From assembly GCA_029983695.1 (NCBI GenBank), contig JASBZB010000011.1, forward strand, positions 46,138 to 110,137: DNA of 64,000 nt, given 5' to 3'. Both the position numbers and the translations under genes were made by a program. Below the pieces are notes generated by a model, which ran no database searches, was not told the DNA's origin, and saw only the letters and a program-made list of their open reading frames with translations. Below are positions 50,401 to 57,295 of the stretch, one piece after another (the stretch's first letter is position 1; every line of letters begins with the position of its first letter). Origin of the DNA: Lutispora sp003527145. GTDB taxonomy: Bacteria; Bacillota; Clostridia; Lutisporales; Lutisporaceae.

Positions 50401-52453
50401 GGGCTATACGGTATTCAACATGGATTGCTATGGAATTAAGCAAGAGTTAGAGATGTTCACACCTTTAGATGAGAAGCTTAAGGTGAATATACTGAAGCTT
50501 AAGAATAAAGAGAGCAGAAGGAAAAAGCTGAAGCTCTATTACTATGTTGAGCCTGTGCTTGGGGTAAATAAAAAAGAAACAAAGCCCCATATAGTAATTG
50601 ATCATGATGCTGAATTTGACGGGTTGATTTTAAGGAATAGCTATAACAGCGATTTCCCGGGAAGGGCGGCATTTATGGCATCCTCAGAACCTATAAAGGG
50701 ATATAAGACAAACAGGCTTGGATTTTTAAACATGGCGGAAGAAAATGCTTATGAGGACATAGATTATGAAGCCTGCGGAGTGATCCAGATTGAGATAAGC
50801 CTGGGGGCCATGGAGGAGAAAAAAATCGGGTTCTACCTTGGGCAGAGCAGCGAGTACAAGGAAATCAAGGCTGTTCTGGAAAGGTATAAGGATATTTCTA
50901 CAGCAGAGCATGAACTGAAAATGGCAAAGCAAAGCTGGCAGGCAATCCTGGGGAAAATCAAGGTTGAAACCCCTGACAAATCTATGGATCTGCTATTGAA
51001 CGGATGGCTTGCATATCAGACCATATCCTGCAGATTATGGGCCAGGTCAGGCTTTTACCAGTCCGGGGGAGCATATGGCTTCAGGGATCAGCTTCAGGAT
51101 GCCGTGAATATCGGGATGCTGATGCCGGATTCGCTTAAGGAGCAGATCCTGCTTCATTGCAGCCATCAATTTGAGGAAGGTGATGTGCAGCATTGGTGGC
51201 ATCCTGTAGCTGGAGACAAAGGCGTAAGAACAAGATTTACTGATGATCTGCTATGGCTTCCTTACGCGGTTATTGAGTATATAAAGCTTACGGAGGACAA
51301 TAGTGTATTGAAAATTGAGAGGCCATACATCAAGGCGGAGCCCCTTAAAGAAGGGGAGGATGAAAAATACGTCATACCGCAGGCTTCTTCTATGATGGAT
51401 ACTGTTTATGGGCATTGTACAAAAGCTATAGACAGAAGCTTGAATTTCGGCATTCATGATCTGCCGAAGATGGGCTCCGGAGATTGGAATGACGGTATGA
51501 ATATGGTGGGCAATAAAGGAAGCGGAGAAAGCATATGGCTGGCGTTCTTCTTGTATAAAATATTGGAAGGCTTTATTCCCATATGCACTTTGATGAGAGA
51601 TTCGGAAAGAGCAATAAAATACGAAGCAGTCATGGATAAGCTGAAAAAAGCTATTGAAGACAATGGTTGGGATGGGAATTGGTACAAGAGAGCGTATTAT
51701 GACGATGGCACCCCTCTCGGATCTTCAGAGAATATGGAGTGCATGATAGACTCCATCGCACAAAGCTGGGCAGTATTATCCGGAGCAGCAGCCCCTGAAA
51801 GGGCATCAATTGCCATGGAGTCTGTGAAAAGACATTTGGTAAAAGAGGATGAGGGATTGATACTCCTTTTTACGCCGCCTTTTGATAAAACCGATAAAAA
51901 TCCGGGCTATATAAAGTCCTATGTACCGGGAGTAAGAGAAAACGGCGGGCAGTACACCCATGCTGCAGCCTGGGTCATATGTGCCTTTGCCCGACTGGGT
52001 GAAGGTAACATGGCTCATAAATTATTTCATATGATAAATCCTATAAATCATGCCAGGACACCTCTTGAATGCGCTGTTTATAAGACAGAGCCTTATGCTG
52101 TAGCGGCTGATGTATATGCTGCAGGGCCTCATATAGGAAGAGGCGGCTGGTCATGGTATACGGGCGCTGCCGGTTGGATATACAGAGCGGGTATCGAATA
52201 TATATTGGGTATAAAAAGGAGAGGAAGCAGATTATTCATAGAGCCATGCATACCTCAGGACTGGCATGGCTATAAGGTGACTTATAATAACGCTGGTACA
52301 ATCTACAACATTAATGTTTTGAACCCGGAAAGCAGGAGTCTGGGAGTCGCATCCCTCAGCTTGGATGGAAAATTAATAAGCAACAAATCCCTAGAGCTTA
52401 TCGATGACAAAAAGATTCATGAAGTTGTGGTTTTGATGGGTTGTAAAGAATGA
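44456..52453 (+). CDS. NdvB-like cyclic beta-glucan synthase (GT84 + glycoamylase-like + GH94)
   Basis: A giant protein of about 2665 residues. A long N-terminal region leads to membrane segments (about 385-430). A GT84/GT2-like transferase domain follows, with IDSDTN (about 596, DxD) and ARQHRWVRGDW (about 742, QxxRW type). A second group of helices lies at about 785-930. A glycoamylase-like domain (about 1000-1330) has SESGYYAFDLDLNYQYKAFG and AHHQGMSLLA. The C-terminal GH94 phosphorylase part (about 1450-2665) has GFRDQLQDA and SGDWNDGMN with the catalytic Asp (about 2342). This is the architecture of NdvB/Cgs proteins, which polymerise, trim and cyclise beta-1,2-glucan. A GTG at 44444 is in frame; the ATG at 44456 fits the GAGAGGTG site better. 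Whether the product here is cyclic beta-1,2-glucan is inferred from the family. Confidence 0.92.
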   Translation: MNEIEEIKDVLLNREELLAHGCNIGQKHRLKKRKESTKRLKKRLEENYNVIFDIYKKLDSISKDSVDMATASEWLMDNFYKIEEQVKDARLNIDHERFYRLNALASGYLRDYPRVYSLALEYVSHTDGSIDTNLFIDFIKAYQSNQILTISEVWALSLVTRIALVENIRIICTAIYDTQLQWNKAEQDLKLNNDELLDAIEESLEIRSRLNTPYIEHMLACIRRSGVEFGEIYSYLEKRLDEYNTTIGDLVQYGHKEYAVRKVSLGNSITSLHSISTMDWNDIFESISIVEEKLSKDPAGIYSLMDFESRDYYRKAIAKISRSWGVSETRIANIAISLSKAAKDSGKAFKATHVGYYLIDEGRQELFSQLKIKKGESRLKSIASYIVSIISLTALFIIFGVNMMNKGWSNEKILLLSALLLIPASEIGVSLANYIFMKLYKPAMLPRLEYGGGIPDEARTMVIIPALLSDKKSARELIEKMEVYYLANKDKNVFFGLVGDFKDYKAETNPDDKAIIDTVMAGVKHLNEKYDEEGGIKFYYFHRKREYNPKQGKWMGWERKRGAIIHFNNLITGRPNTSFIYKSSDTDALKDIRYIITIDSDTNLVMDSARKLIGTISHPLNRAVYDPDSGVVADGYGIIQPRIEIDIMDSQKTLFAEIFAGDGGIDPYTTAVSNIYQDVFGEGIFTGKGIYDLKLFNEVTEKRIEDNTILSHDLLEGSLLRTGLAGDISLIDGFPGKYGSYSARQHRWVRGDWQLIKWIFGKKPLSALSRWKMIDNLRRSMLQPSLYLLLLGTAFLPVAASKLLYIILLIILFPHILRFFSLDIVRNRDVGRYTEQLKTAAYQLFIILAFLPYNAYLMADAIVRTLYRVFYSRKNLLEWLTAADAEKKIKLNFRGCLWKMRQAPALSLLYAAAIAISGARYDAASVFFIILWIASPYIAYRISNDSIKQKPVLSGEDRENIERIGRNTWSYYEKLVCKESNFLPPDNYQEYPLKGAAPRTSPTNIGLYMVSTLAAVDLGYITMSQALERLNNTMDTVEKLESWKGHLYNWYDIKTLEVLRPHYVSTVDSGNFISYMLLLEQALSEPLENSDNRSTAADMKERIGRIIERTKFIYLYDKKKNLFSIGYDVDKESLTNSYYDLLASEARITSYLAAARREVPLKHWNKLGRSLTHIGRNKALVSWSGTMFEYFMPALIMKDYSKTIMDETYKGVIKAQKSYGRKNNVPWGTSESGYYAFDLDLNYQYKAFGVPDLGLKRGLVEEVVISPYSTILAINFDPEGAAENIRRLIEMGMEGKYGLYEAVDFTLRRMPAGANHQIIKSYMAHHQGMSLLAINNYLNDDILIKRFHSHPVIKAGEIMLQERIPANAVITKEYKESMPGADRQKRLYQEGIRSYDSINALPPPCQILTNGKHSVFINNRGGGFSKIDGTLINRWRADSIEGGYGNYIFIRDLSKDKVWSAAYEPFNEDAEAYNVDFYQSKAEFTRTDNDIKTVMEVFVSPEDHVEIRRIRIENHGHTPVSLELTSFMEITLTAEAADIAHRAFSNLFVRTEHLEEYKSLLAVSIPRETDGRERWAFHTSVVEGDASGSMEYETSRMNFIGRGRSIKNPLAVHQPLSNTSGIVLDPVMSIRRVVRLNAGSSGEISFVTGFGMSRERMRELIVKYREVTSIQRAYALSATRSQVEGSYLNLDTQDIVNFEKLISHLIYGSPGRSENREHIRRNRKGQPSLWSYGISGDLPIMLISITDERDIHILRQAVRAHEFLRIKGLSIDLVILNLDESNYLQPLRTAILNLVEDSCGRYLLGTSGGVFIINASNISCEDKDLLIAASALTFKAEKGPIEKQLLEISIRKAENRKEDNGERTKKCELPAINDAFMFNGYGGFVKDGSEYVMNLKNGRITPAPWVNVIANPKFGFIISESGGGYAWAENSREYKITSWTNDPVADEPQEIIYMEDMEKEEIWTITPSASKNAEPWAVRHGWGYTVFNMDCYGIKQELEMFTPLDEKLKVNILKLKNKESRRKKLKLYYYVEPVLGVNKKETKPHIVIDHDAEFDGLILRNSYNSDFPGRAAFMASSEPIKGYKTNRLGFLNMAEENAYEDIDYEACGVIQIEISLGAMEEKKIGFYLGQSSEYKEIKAVLERYKDISTAEHELKMAKQSWQAILGKIKVETPDKSMDLLLNGWLAYQTISCRLWARSGFYQSGGAYGFRDQLQDAVNIGMLMPDSLKEQILLHCSHQFEEGDVQHWWHPVAGDKGVRTRFTDDLLWLPYAVIEYIKLTEDNSVLKIERPYIKAEPLKEGEDEKYVIPQASSMMDTVYGHCTKAIDRSLNFGIHDLPKMGSGDWNDGMNMVGNKGSGESIWLAFFLYKILEGFIPICTLMRDSERAIKYEAVMDKLKKAIEDNGWDGNWYKRAYYDDGTPLGSSENMECMIDSIAQSWAVLSGAAAPERASIAMESVKRHLVKEDEGLILLFTPPFDKTDKNPGYIKSYVPGVRENGGQYTHAAAWVICAFARLGEGNMAHKLFHMINPINHARTPLECAVYKTEPYAVAADVYAAGPHIGRGGWSWYTGAAGWIYRAGIEYILGIKRRGSRLFIEPCIPQDWHGYKVTYNNAGTIYNINVLNPESRSLGVASLSLDGKLISNKSLELIDDKKIHEVVVLMGCKE

Positions 52454-52544
52454 TTAGTAAATGCTATTATATATTGAGAAGATAGACCAGCTAATTAAAG
52501 TCAACAATTATAATAGATTCTGGTATCCACTAAAAGATATGCAT

Positions 52545-52566
52545 AAAGAGCTGCTGAGCTTTTTTT
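52545..52566 (+). terminator. Intrinsic terminator downstream of the NdvB-like gene
   Basis: AAAGAGCT (52545-52552), a GCTG loop, then AGCT followed by TTTTTT forms an 8-bp stem with one G-T pair and a proper T-tract. It ends exactly where the IS110 fragment begins. Confidence 0.7.
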
Positions 52567-53032
52567 AAAAACTTGAGCGATCATCAACAAGCTTGTAGTA
52601 GTCACGTATTAATAATTTAAGAGTAAAAATGTTGATATCTGAATCAGACGAAACCTTGATATCCTCATATTTCCCTAGCCTGGCGATAGATAATGCATCA
52701 AATCTATCATTTTTGACTTTTCTAATTCTCTTGTTTTTGTTAGAATTAGTAACAAGAGGGTTAATAACGAGAACTTCAAACTTGTTATCCTTGAGAAAGT
52801 GGAAAAGAGTTAGATGGTACACGCCAGTGGACTCCATGAAGAATACAGGCTTCATGGCAAACTCTTCTTCCGCTTTTTTTATTTGCTCAATTAAGAAGTT
52901 GAAGCCTTCAGCAGTATGAACTATTTTAAAAGGCCTTCTATATTGACTACCATCAGGGCAAAGAACAGCGACAAAAGAGAATTCAGAAGCAACATCGATA
53001 CCTACAACAAGACTATTTAAGTATTTTGGCAT
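52565..53032 (-). pseudogene. IS110-family transposase, C-terminally truncated
   Basis: A 155-residue ORF corresponding to the DEDD (RuvC-like) N-terminal domain of IS110 transposases: VVGIDVASEF (first Asp), FFMESTGVYH (Glu), and VKNDRFDALSIARLG (last Asp pair). It ends after LLIRDYYKLVDDRSSF. The C-terminal Transposase_20 domain with the catalytic Ser, normally a further 150-250 residues, is absent, so it is inactive. AAAGGAGATATTTGTT precedes the ATG on the minus strand. The truncation abuts the terminator of the NdvB-like gene. Confidence 0.9.
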
Positions 53033-53275
53033 AACAAATATCTCCTTTTCTAAAAATTGAGATAGAGTAGAGATTCCACTTCTATCAATGAAGCTGCAAC
53101 CTTGTTAGTGACACGGGTAATTCCTAAATAGGAAACCCAACCAGCTAAAACGCAGAACTCTCACTGATGGAATGATACGCTATTTAACGAGTATATGTAA
53201 TTACTTACGACTCAGGAGGGAAACATCTATCTTCTCTATTCAGGAGATATTATACCATTGCGGATTAATTGGTTA
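53033..53275 (-). ncRNA. IS110 left-end noncoding region, candidate bridge-RNA locus
   Basis: In IS110-group elements the long noncoding left end before the transposase encodes the bridge RNA. Here about 240 bp precede the truncated transposase on the minus strand, with a perfect TATAAT (53254-53249) near the outer end and possible RNA stems such as GGGTTTCCTATTTAGGAATTACCC within it. No other gene is present in this stretch, and its outer boundary is estimated. The RNA is inferred by position and family knowledge, not by a covariance match. Confidence 0.5.
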
Positions 53276-53388
53276 ACAGCTTCCGATAAACAAAATTGAT
53301 AAAAACCAAATTAAGAAATGGGAAATTAAGAATTAGATTATGAGTTGTGAACATTAGATAATATATTTATTGAAATATTCGTAAATGG

Positions 53389-53417
53389 TTGACTGATTTA
53401 TTATCAATGTTTATGAC
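53389..53417 (+). promoter_or_regulatory. Candidate promoter of sdaAB-sdaAA
   Basis: TTGACT (53389-53394), a 17-bp spacer and TATGAC (53412-53417), about 27 bp before the sdaAB start. The -10 is a 4/6 match, so this is moderate support. The stretch 53276-53388 holds nothing else I can support. Confidence 0.5.
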
Positions 53418-53443
53418 TACATTATACAAGGAGGGATGATAAA

Positions 53444-54100
53444 GTGAATCTTTTTGATATTATCGGTCCCGTTATGATTGGTCCATCCAGTTCACATACG
53501 GCCGGAGCCGCAAGGCTTGGAAAGCTGGCAAGAAATATATTTGGGGCAAGCTTTAATCGGGCGGATATAACCCTGTATAATTCTTTTGCCAAAACAGGCA
53601 AGGGCCATGGAACGGATAAGGCTGTTGTAGCCGGAATACTGGGTATGAATCCTGATGATGAGAATATAAAGGATGCTTTTGACTTAGGGCGAAAAGCCGG
53701 GATTGAGATAAATTTTAGACTTGAAGACAGCAACCGGGAAGTTCATCCGAACACGGCTAAGATACAATTATTCGGGGAAAAAAGTGCCATGAGCATAACA
53801 GGCTGCTCCTTAGGAGGAGGCAGAGTCATGATACAGGACATTGACGGGTTTAAAACTGAATTTACAGGTGAATATAATACCATAATAGCCATACAACATG
53901 ATAAGCCCGGCATTGTAGCCTTTGCAGCTTCTTATCTGGCACAAAAAAATATAAATATTGCCCAGATGAAATTGTCCAGGAAGTCCAAAGGTGATACCGC
54001 ATTGATGATAATTGAAACAGATGAAATACCCCCAAAATCGGTTAAGACAGATCTGGAAAGCCATGATGGCATACATAAGATAGTGATATCCACTACTTGA
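53444..54100 (+). CDS. sdaAB: L-serine dehydratase, iron-sulfur dependent, beta subunit
   Basis: A 218-residue SdaAB. The N-terminal domain has FDIIGPVMIGPSSSHTAGA and GHGTDKAVVAGILG; the C-terminal ACT domain (about 145-218) has HDKPGIVAFAASYLAQKNIN. With the alpha subunit it deaminates L-serine to pyruvate and ammonia in the cytoplasm using a [4Fe-4S] cluster. It starts with GTG behind AGGAGGGATG and is followed after 36 bp by the alpha subunit gene. Confidence 0.96.
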   Translation: MNLFDIIGPVMIGPSSSHTAGAARLGKLARNIFGASFNRADITLYNSFAKTGKGHGTDKAVVAGILGMNPDDENIKDAFDLGRKAGIEINFRLEDSNREVHPNTAKIQLFGEKSAMSITGCSLGGGRVMIQDIDGFKTEFTGEYNTIIAIQHDKPGIVAFAASYLAQKNINIAQMKLSRKSKGDTALMIIETDEIPPKSVKTDLESHDGIHKIVISTT

Positions 54101-54136
54101 GCATTCCTGTAATAAATGAAAATGGAGGATGAATAT

Positions 54137-55009
54137 ATGTCTCTGTATACTATGCAGCAAATAATTGAAGCTGCAGAACAAAAAGGTGTAAAAATATCGG
54201 ATATTGCTTTAGAGATAGAGAGCAAGGAAAGCGGATTATCTGCTGAAGAAATAAAAAAAAGAATGTATTGCAATTATGCCGTGATGAAAGATTCCGTATC
54301 CAATGGCATCAACAAGGCAATACCTTCCGTAAGCGGCTTAACCGGAGGAGAAGGATACAGGCTATGGCAAGAAAGGGGTAAAGGGCTGTCTGGTGAGACA
54401 ATATTGAGTGCAGCTTCCAGGGCGATGGCTGTTTCTAATGTCAACGCCTCTATGGGTAAGATAGTAGCTGCTCCGACAGCCGGCTCCTGCGGGATTATTC
54501 CAGGAGTGCTGATGACCGTAGGAGAAAGGCTGGGCAAATCCGATGAAGAGATAGCAGAATCATTGATCACCACTGCCGTTGTAGGCAAGATTATTGCTCA
54601 GAATGCGACTCTGGCCGGGGCTGAAGGGGGATGCCAGGCAGAATGCGGAGCCGCCTCTGCTATGGCCGCTGCTGCAGCGGTTCAATTGTCAGGCGGAACA
54701 CCGTCTCAAGCCGGAGATGCGGCTGCTATAGCTATGAAGGGCGTCATGGGCCTTGTATGCGATCCTGTAGCCGGCTTGGTGGAAGTCCCTTGCATCAAAA
54801 GGAACAGCTTTGGTGCAGCTCAGGCTATACTTGCAGCAGATATGGCCATGTCCGGAATAAAAAGCGTAATACCTGTTGATGAGGTCATTAAGGCTATGGG
54901 AGAAGTAGGCCATGCCATGCCTGTGGAACTCAGAGAAACTTCTATGGGCGGACTTGCGGCAACAAACACCGGGAAGATGCTGGAGGAGAAGCTGATGAAA
55001 AAAGGATAA
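54137..55009 (+). CDS. sdaAA: L-serine dehydratase, iron-sulfur dependent, alpha subunit
   Basis: A 290-residue SdaAA. APTAGSCGIIPGVL, EGGCQAECGAASAMAAAA and DPVAGLVEVPCIKRN carry the cysteines that hold the [4Fe-4S] cluster. An ATG at 54116 is in frame, but GGAGGATGAATAT precedes the ATG at 54137, which gives the usual start MSLYTMQQII. It forms the enzyme with SdaAB. No obvious terminator follows within 100 bp. Confidence 0.96.
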   Translation: MSLYTMQQIIEAAEQKGVKISDIALEIESKESGLSAEEIKKRMYCNYAVMKDSVSNGINKAIPSVSGLTGGEGYRLWQERGKGLSGETILSAASRAMAVSNVNASMGKIVAAPTAGSCGIIPGVLMTVGERLGKSDEEIAESLITTAVVGKIIAQNATLAGAEGGCQAECGAASAMAAAAAVQLSGGTPSQAGDAAAIAMKGVMGLVCDPVAGLVEVPCIKRNSFGAAQAILAADMAMSGIKSVIPVDEVIKAMGEVGHAMPVELRETSMGGLAATNTGKMLEEKLMKKG

Positions 55010-55116
55010 ATAAATTGATAATATAAATAGGCAGAAGCACTTTTCTATGTTTTATGTTTAAATAAATAATCAACTTACAAAGTTCTTTCTTCTCTTTTAT
55101 TAGTATAGTGGCAATT

Positions 55117-55133
55117 TTGGCACAAGTTTTGCT
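55117..55133 (+). promoter_or_regulatory. Sigma-54 (-24/-12) promoter
   Basis: TTGGCAC (55117-55123), five bases, then TTGCT (55129-55133): a complete match to the sigma-54 consensus TTGGCAC-N5-TTGCW. It points toward the methyltransferase gene, about 150 bp downstream. A sigma-54 activator gene lies just beyond that gene. I saw no clear upstream activator dyad. Confidence 0.85.
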
Positions 55134-55282
55134 TGTTAATATTGATAGATATGTATGGAACATAATCAATATGAGACAGCTTAATGAAGATATTAACAAA
55201 AATAATAGAAATTATGATTGCTATACAGACTGCTGATTCAGTTCAAGAAGAGATGATGAAAATGTTTATGGAGGTTATTTTT

Positions 55283-55870
55283 TTGTTAGATAAAGATTAT
55301 TTTAATAGCGTAGCATTTGAATGGGATGAAATAAGCGAACATAAAGCAGAAAAAATTAATTATATTTTAGAAAAAATTAAATTAAATACGGGACAGTCAG
55401 TTTTAGATATAGGAAGTGGTACAGGAGTAATGCTTCCATATATAAAAAAAAGAGTAGGCAAAGATGGGAAAATAACGGCATTAGATATAGCTGAAAATAT
55501 GATAAGAATATCAGAGAAAAAGAACAAATATAATAATCTATCATTTATTGTAGCGGATTTCATAGACTATTGCTCCCATGAGAAATATGATTGTATAATT
55601 GCATATTCATGTTATCCTCATTTTAAAAATAAAGAGCAATTTTTTATGAAGGCATACGATCTATTACGGCATAACGGTAAGTTAGTAATTGCACATTCGG
55701 AAGGAAAAGATAAAATAAATAATTGCCATAGAAAAATTGAAGATAAAGTAAACTGCGACAAATTAATAGACATTGAGAAAATGAAAAATTATATAAAAAA
55801 ATTTGGATTTCAAGACATATATACAAAGGACAATGAAGAATACTACATATATATTGGGGAAAAATTGTAG
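55283..55870 (+). CDS. Class I SAM-dependent methyltransferase
   Basis: A protein of about 195 residues. VLDIGSGTGVMLPY is SAM motif I, TALDIAENMI motif II, and YDCIIAYSCYPHF the motif IV region. It ends with a small C-terminal strand pair. The best start is the TTG at 55283 behind GGAGGT; an ATG at 55184 would add 33 residues (MKILTKIIEIMIAIQ...) without a good ribosome site. The substrate is unknown. It is very AT-rich compared with the sda genes before it, and its transcription probably depends on the sigma-54 promoter at 55117. It is convergent with the sigma-54 activator gene. Confidence 0.83.
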   Translation: MLDKDYFNSVAFEWDEISEHKAEKINYILEKIKLNTGQSVLDIGSGTGVMLPYIKKRVGKDGKITALDIAENMIRISEKKNKYNNLSFIVADFIDYCSHEKYDCIIAYSCYPHFKNKEQFFMKAYDLLRHNGKLVIAHSEGKDKINNCHRKIEDKVNCDKLIDIEKMKNYIKKFGFQDIYTKDNEEYYIYIGEKL

Positions 55871-55903
55871 CCTCAATTCCTGTGTATGTGGGGGGGCTGC
55901 GAA

Positions 55904-57289
55904 TTAGTCTGACTTTTTTTCATTAATAAGTTCCAGCAAATTGTGTTTTTTAATTCTATACTGTAAACCTTGCCGATGTAAACCCAATTCTTTAGCAGAT
56001 TTGCTTATATTATAATTGTGTTTTTTCAGAGAGTTTTCTATTATATGCTTTTCATATTTATCCATAATGCTATTAAGGCTCGAATCTTCTAATGATATTG
56101 GCAGGCATGTGTCAGCTGCTGAAGCGTTATTATACTTAATAATATTTTGGGGTATATCTCTTGTAGTAATATAACAATCTTCGCATACATTTATTGCATA
56201 TTCTATAGTATGTATAAGTTCTCTAACATTTCCTGGCCAATCATATGATTGTAATACTTTAATTACTGAATCGCTTGTTTTAAAGCTATTCATATATGCA
56301 ATTTTATTTATAAAGAAATCATATAGAAGAGGTATATCACTTTTTCTTTCTCTTAAGGGTGGTATATGAATTGTAATTGTATTAATTCTATAGTATAAAT
56401 CTGTTCTAATTTTCCTGGATTTCAATAGATTTTCGGGAGATTCATTAGTAGAAGAGATAACACGTACATCACAAGGTATTTCCTTAGTACCTCCTACTTT
56501 CATATATTTTTTTTCTTGAAGAACTCTTAAAAGCTTTGATTGCAGATTAAGACTCATAGAGTTTATCTCATCTAAAAATAAAGTTCCTTTATTAGCTTTT
56601 TCTAATATTCCAGATTTATTAATGCTTCCTGTAAAACTACCTTTTTCAGTACCAAAGAGGATACTTTCAGCTAAACTTTCAGGTATTGCAGCACAGTTTA
56701 TAGCTACAAATTCATTATCCCTTCTATTACTGGCACTATGTATGCTTTGTGCAAAAAGCTCCTTTCCGGTACCCGTCTCTCCATATATTAATATAGACGA
56801 ATTAGTCCTAGCAAGGCGATTGGCTAAGTTTACTGCATTTACAAAATTTTCATCCTGTCCAACCAAATTATCAAAGGTATAATATAAATTTCTGTAAGAT
56901 TTCTGTGTAAGAGTTCCTCCTTCCTTCACAAAATTATTAAGCAAAGTAAGTTCTTTTGAAGAATTTTCGAGAAATTTATTAAACTTTACTACGCTTAGAC
57001 CAGCTACTAAGACGTCATCAATAAATATAGGATATCCGGAATTAATACTGGATATGGTTTGTTCCGAATAATTGCTTTTAAATGTATCGTAGATGTTTAA
57101 TAAAGGTTCCTTATTTTTTAGAGCTCTAAGTATGCAGCTGGTTTCAGATGTTAAAGGGTAAATATCTGAAATATGCTTTCCAACAGTCAAGCGCCTGTTT
57201 AAAAATTCTCCTCTTTCAGCAGCGAGGTTAGTATAAGCAACATAACCGCTTTTATCAACAATATGTATTCCTAGATCAATTAAGTCCAA
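55904..57289 (-). CDS. Sigma-54-dependent transcriptional activator (PAS-AAA+-Fis)
   Basis: At least 461 residues. A PAS-like N-terminus (about 1-130, DLGIHIVDKSGYVAYTN) is followed by the AAA+ domain (about 150-385) with GETGTGKELFA (Walker A), GSFTGS (variant of the GAFTGA loop that contacts sigma-54), and LFLDEINSM (Walker B). A Fis-type HTH ends the protein (SKSAKELGLHRQGLQYRIKKH). It would activate sigma-54 promoters such as that at 55117 in response to a small molecule. The TTG at 57289 has no ribosome site, and the same frame stays open upstream (FYQKILDLIDLGIH), so the true N-terminus is unclear and may be lost in the rearrangement that beheaded the next gene. Confidence 0.88.
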   Translation of the reverse strand: MDLIDLGIHIVDKSGYVAYTNLAAERGEFLNRRLTVGKHISDIYPLTSETSCILRALKNKEPLLNIYDTFKSNYSEQTISSINSGYPIFIDDVLVAGLSVVKFNKFLENSSKELTLLNNFVKEGGTLTQKSYRNLYYTFDNLVGQDENFVNAVNLANRLARTNSSILIYGETGTGKELFAQSIHSASNRRDNEFVAINCAAIPESLAESILFGTEKGSFTGSINKSGILEKANKGTLFLDEINSMSLNLQSKLLRVLQEKKYMKVGGTKEIPCDVRVISSTNESPENLLKSRKIRTDLYYRINTITIHIPPLRERKSDIPLLYDFFINKIAYMNSFKTSDSVIKVLQSYDWPGNVRELIHTIEYAINVCEDCYITTRDIPQNIIKYNNASAADTCLPISLEDSSLNSIMDKYEKHIIENSLKKHNYNISKSAKELGLHRQGLQYRIKKHNLLELINEKKSD

Positions 57290-57295
57290 TATTTT

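Noticed and set aside
52476..53236. An 11-bp inverted repeat (GAGAAGATAGA at 52476-52486 and its complement at 53226-53236) around the IS110 fragment
   Set aside because: IS110-group elements generally lack terminal inverted repeats, the left copy lies outside the truncated gene before the NdvB terminator, and 11 bp can occur by chance in AT-rich DNA.
55184..55282. Longer N-terminus of the methyltransferase from the ATG at 55184
   Set aside because: There is no ribosome site there, while GGAGGT is ideally placed for the TTG at 55283 and the SAM fold is complete from that point.
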